NCBI GenBank assembly: GCA_038503065.1
Contig: JBCAMK010000002.1
Span: 3,720,001 to 3,784,000, forward strand
Direction of reading: 5' to 3'
DNA from: Paragyromitra xinjiangensis
Lineage: Eukaryota > Ascomycota > Pezizomycetes > Pezizales > Discinaceae
DNA: 64,000 nucleotides
This document shows positions 60,474-64,000 of this stretch, one piece after another (position 1 is the first letter of the stretch; each line of letters starts with the position of its first letter). Both the position numbers and the translations under genes were made by a program. Below the pieces are notes generated by a model. It was not told the DNA's origin. It was given only the letters and a program-made list of their open reading frames with translations, and did no database searches.

Positions 60474-62640
60474 ATTCATTTACGTACTTAACCCTAAGGT
60501 TATGACGATAAAAAAGCTAACAAAAACAAAAATAAATCACAACAACACAAACCCCCTACTTCGTTCCCACCCACTTCTCTCTAACCCACTTCTTCTTCAT
60601 CAATATATATTTCTTATCCACCCATCTCAAGTCCTTTTTCTCTTCCTTTTCCCTCAACCTACACTTCTCATCCTCACACAAACACCTCCCTGCTTCAACG
60701 CACTGCCTTACCGCATCTAAATATCCCTCATCTCTCTGGCATTATCATCCATATCTTCTTTCCTTTCACCTCTCCGTAGCTCGTCATTTCTACTTTTGTC
60801 ATCTTCCCTTCCTCCCTTTTTTTCCGCCCTCGTAACCTCTCCCTGTACTTCAAACACACTCTCATGCCCCCTATTTAAGCAAAAATTATTAATGCCTGTT
60901 CGCACAAAGTTTCCGGCGCTATAGATGTAGCGTAAAAAAGTAACCTACCACGAACGAGACAGTGAGACTTAACGGATATTCTTAACGGTGATTTGCTAAT
61001 CTCTTTGGGAACGTGACCTAAGACTCTTAGCGATGCTTACAATGTCGCGAAATCTCATGTTATGCGGGTGGAGTTTATGCTATACTCTGACAGCCCACCT
61101 TACGGTTTCTTTTGGCCACGACACTCCAACCAATCGACGTTTGGGCGCTCTAGGCCTTCGGGCATCGAGAATTTGGTAGAGTTATCTATAATGTTGACAA
61201 TAAGCACCTAACTAGTGACAATTTATTCCTAGCTCCAGTAGTAATGAGTTGTAATCTACGATACAGTGTGAGTGGGGGAGTAATGCGGGCCGCCTCTAAA
61301 GATTCAGCTGATGGGTTATTTTGGGGTGAAATAATTAGTGGAACAGTTAGCATATGGTCTTCAGCTTAGTTTCGCACCCGGGGTCCAGGGAGTTAATTAT
61401 TAGCCTAGATAAGGACACTAGATGGCCATGGGGGTGGTTTGCAAATACTCTTGTAAACTGGCTATATTAGTGGGTAACGAGGTGAGTTACGATGGAGGTG
61501 GTGTGCTCACTCGGATACCCGGGTAACTTTAACCCTCGTTCCTGCCTGGCTTCAGTGTCAACACTACAGCTACCGATATTAGAAATAAAGTTGAGTCCGA
61601 TTCGTGAGGGGGTAACTTGCGGGGCTAACTTTGATTACGTACTATATCTCTGTTTGGCTGTTTCAGGCATGGTAGATAAGCGCCTGAGCATTAAGGTGAA
61701 ATCAGTCGCACAATTGATCATGATCCCTATAAGGTAAGATATTCCTTTTACCAATCCGCAAGGAGCTATGGGTCGCCCTCTCTCCCATTTCAGTAGTTGC
61801 TTAGGGATTGTGATAAATAACTGCAGATGTAGTTCTAATATGCGGGGTTTCTGGGGTGGAGTAGGAGTTATCGGCTTACATGCCCGACGAAGCGACTTGG
61901 TGAATAGCTAGACTGAGGGCTATGCACAAATGTAACCGTCCTGGAACTCTAACTATAGTTACCCTAGGCAGGTGTCCTCTCAATATATAGTTATATTGCT
62001 TATCCAACAGGAATAAATTTAAGTCAGATTATTTCGGAATCTGAGTTTCTAAATATAGGGAGATAGTTGTGAGAAATGAGTCTTAGAGATTTGCAATTAA
62101 GATGTAGTTGCTAAGGTAGCGTTGGGAAAGTTTTGACAAATACGCTTTGACCGCTCCTTACGACTCGGCGGTTACCATATATCGCCTATTTGTATCAGAT
62201 TTCTGGAGATAAGGTTCGAATATATATGATTGACCGCATGGAATAGGCAAGATAACTGAAAGCTGACAGGTATTTAAGTGCAACGTTTTGAGCCTGATAA
62301 AATTCAAAGTTCAGAGTAGTTTAAGAGGGAATTGCAACCAGTATAAAGAGAGATAAAAAAAAGGAATTTTTTTCAGGTAATTTTCCACTCAGCATATGCA
62401 TAGCCATGCGTAATGCCGTTAGTAAAAGGTAGTAGGTTGATGTTTTAGGTTGGAAAAGGCGGCCCCTTGGGTTCTAAGAGGGGTCAATTAGGTAATGATC
62501 AAGCCGATAATCGGGACCCATTACCTGAATCCTTTTGCGTGAGTTTTCCCACTGGATAGCGATCTTTGGTTTCCACCGTGTTTTCGAGTCCGGGTCCCTT
62601 GCACGGACGGTTAGTAGATGATGATACTTTAATCGGGGGA

Positions 62641-64000
62641 TACTCGCTCGCTACCAAGGGTTTGAAGCCGCGATAAGCGAGCTATCGGGATGGGGATACT
62701 GAGAGATACTCACATCCTATCAAGGGTTTGAAGCCACGATCAGCAGACTGTCGGGACTAGGAATACTGAGGGAGATACTCACTTCCTATCAAGGGTTTGA
62801 AGCCATGATCAGCAAGCTGTCGGGACTAGGAATACTGAGGGAGGAGATACTCACAAACTATCAAGGGTTTGAAGCCACGATCAGCAGGCTGTCGAGGCTA
62901 GGGATACTGAGGGAGGAGATACTCACAGGCTATCAAGGGTTTGAAGCCACGATCAGCAGACTGTCGAGGCTAGGAATACTGAGGGAGATACTCACATACT
63001 ATCAAGGGTTTGAAGCCACGATCAGCAGGCTGTCGAGGCTAGGGATACTGAGGGAGGAAATACTCACAGGCTATCAAGGGTTTGAAGCCACGATCAGCAG
63101 ACTGTCGAGGCTAGGAATACTGAGGGAGATACTCACCAACTATCAAGGGTTTGAAGCCACGATCAGCAGGCTGTCGAGGCTAGGGATACTGAGGGAGGAA
63201 ATACTCACAGGCTATCAAGGGTTTGAAGCCACGATCAGCAGGCTGTCGGGACCAGGAATACTGAGGGAGATACTCACCAACTATCAAGGGTTTGAAGCCA
63301 CGATCAGCAAGCTGTCGGGACTAGGAATACTGAGGGAGGAGATACTCACAGGCTATCAAGGGTTTGAAGCCACGATCAGCAGACTGTCGAGGCTAGGAAT
63401 ACTGAGGGAGATACTCACCAACTATCAAGGGTTTGAAGCCACGATCAGCAGGCTGTCGGGACTAGGAATACTGAGGGAGATACTCACATGCTATGATAGG
63501 TTTGGAGCCACGATCAGCAGGCCGTCGGGACTGGAGATGCTGGAAGAGGAGATACTCACCGCCTATCAAGGGTTTGAAGCCACGATCAGCGAGCTGTCGG
63601 GACCAGGAATACTGAGGGAGATACTCACGCGCTATCAAGGGTTTGAAGCCACGATCAGCAGGCTGTCGGGACTAGGAATACTGAGGGAGATACTCACTTG
63701 CTATCATAGGTTTGGAGCCACGATCAGCAGGCTGTCGGGGCTAAGGATACTGAGGGAGATACTCACATACTATCAAGGGTTTGGAGCCACGATCAGCAAG
63801 CTGTCGGGACTAGGAATACTGAGGGAGGAAATACTCACCAACTATCAAGGGTTTGAAGCCACGATCAGCAGGCTGTCGGGACTAGGAATACTAAGGGAGG
63901 AGATACTCACATCCTATCAAGGGTTTGAAGCCACGATCAGCGAGCTGTCGGGACCAGGAATACTGAGGGAGATACTCACCAACTATCAAGGGTTTAAAGC
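62641..64000 (+). repeat. Tandem array of ~20 units of 66/69/72 bp, continuing past the window
   Basis: Units start at TATCAAGGG-like positions 62652, 62718, 62787, 62859, 62931, 63000, 63072, 63141, 63213, 63282, 63354, 63423, 63492, 63564, 63633, 63702, 63771, 63843, 63915 and 63984. Spacings are 66, then only 69 or 72. The 3-bp difference is an extra GAG/GAA before ATACTC. Identity between most units is high; the units at 63492 and 63702 are divergent in the same way (AGGTTTGGAGCC). The first unit (62652) is the most degenerate. Confidence 0.95.
62703..64000 (+). CDS. Open frame encoding 23/24-residue tandem repeats (partial, 5' limit uncertain, 3' end outside window)
   Basis: Downstream of an in-frame TGA at 62700-62702, one plus-strand frame stays open for 432 codons to the window edge; the consensus unit is closed in the other five frames. 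The first in-frame ATG is at 62805, inside the array, so the true start may be that codon or an upstream exon. Each unit reads YQGFEATISRLS, then GLGILRE or RLGILRE, then an optional extra E and ILT plus a variable residue. It is an amphipathic, Leu/Ile-rich, probably helical repeat of 23 or 24 residues. The length does not fit TPR, ankyrin, WD40 or HEAT, and it does not show the LRR consensus. High identity resembles the concerted evolution seen in repeat domains of fungal NLR-like proteins, but no NACHT or NB-ARC domain is within view. Coding status is probable, not proven. Confidence 0.45.

Larger units (their letters stand above)
58353..62640. other. Gene-free stretch (4.3 kb)
   Basis: Next to the PLA2 gene is its promoter with a TATA-like site. 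Farther right are an (ATT)n/AGC microsatellite (60440-60473), a pyrimidine-rich tract (60560-60690) and AT-rich sequence without coding support. Confidence 0.55.

Noticed and set aside
62641..64000. CRISPR array
   Set aside because: The units are contiguous with no unique spacers, and the host is eukaryotic.

Overview
The window looks like nuclear DNA of a filamentous ascomycete, most likely a truffle-type Pezizomycete (Tuber or a relative). Three things point there. Genes are interrupted by many short GT..AG introns of about 45-75 nt. They sit in small islands separated by long gene-poor stretches carrying inverted-repeat elements and decayed genes. The gene content includes a TbSP1-like secreted phospholipase A2 and a 7-dehydrocholesterol-reductase-type sterol reductase; the latter fits the brassicasterol reported from truffles. 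The genus is an inference. Exon boundaries were read by eye from reading frame, splice consensus and family conservation.

Layout: (1) 1-1455, 3' part of a delta7-sterol reductase (+). (2) 4850-6309, FAD monooxygenase (+). (3) 6310-12052, repeat-rich gap with a palindromic element (6616-6897), remnants of a coiled-coil gene and an ankyrin gene, and further inverted repeats. (4) 12053-14088, multi-pass membrane protein of unknown function (+), with one unresolved frame change. (5) 17011-18754, secreted protein with six exons and one GC-AG intron (+). (6) 19046-31560, the main gene island: TPR protein (-), unknown fungal protein (-) divergent from an HSPA12-like Hsp70 (+), GH5 steryl-glucosidase-like enzyme (-) divergent from a DUF7918-like protein (+). 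(7) 39968-41125, C2H2 zinc-finger protein (-). (8) 46226-49276, metallo-beta-lactamase-fold protein (+) convergent with an F-box protein (-). (9) 49277-53126, a nest of non-autonomous transposon-like elements. (10) 53127-58352, MFS transporter, EamA-type transporter and secreted PLA2, all on the minus strand. (11) 62641-64000, a tandem array of 66/69/72-bp units that keeps one frame open on the plus strand and runs off the window.

There is no operon logic and no recognisable biosynthetic cluster. The plausible functional links are sterol and lipid ones: delta7-sterol reductase, a GH5 enzyme of the family acting on steryl glucosides or glucosylceramides, and a secreted phospholipase. They are far apart and may be unrelated. 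The most unusual objects are the open-frame 23/24-residue repeat array at the right edge, a mariner-style miniature element inserted inside one copy of another repeat family while the neighbouring copy keeps the empty site, a 672-bp element with subterminal repeats, and a 10-nt micro-exon in the MFS gene.
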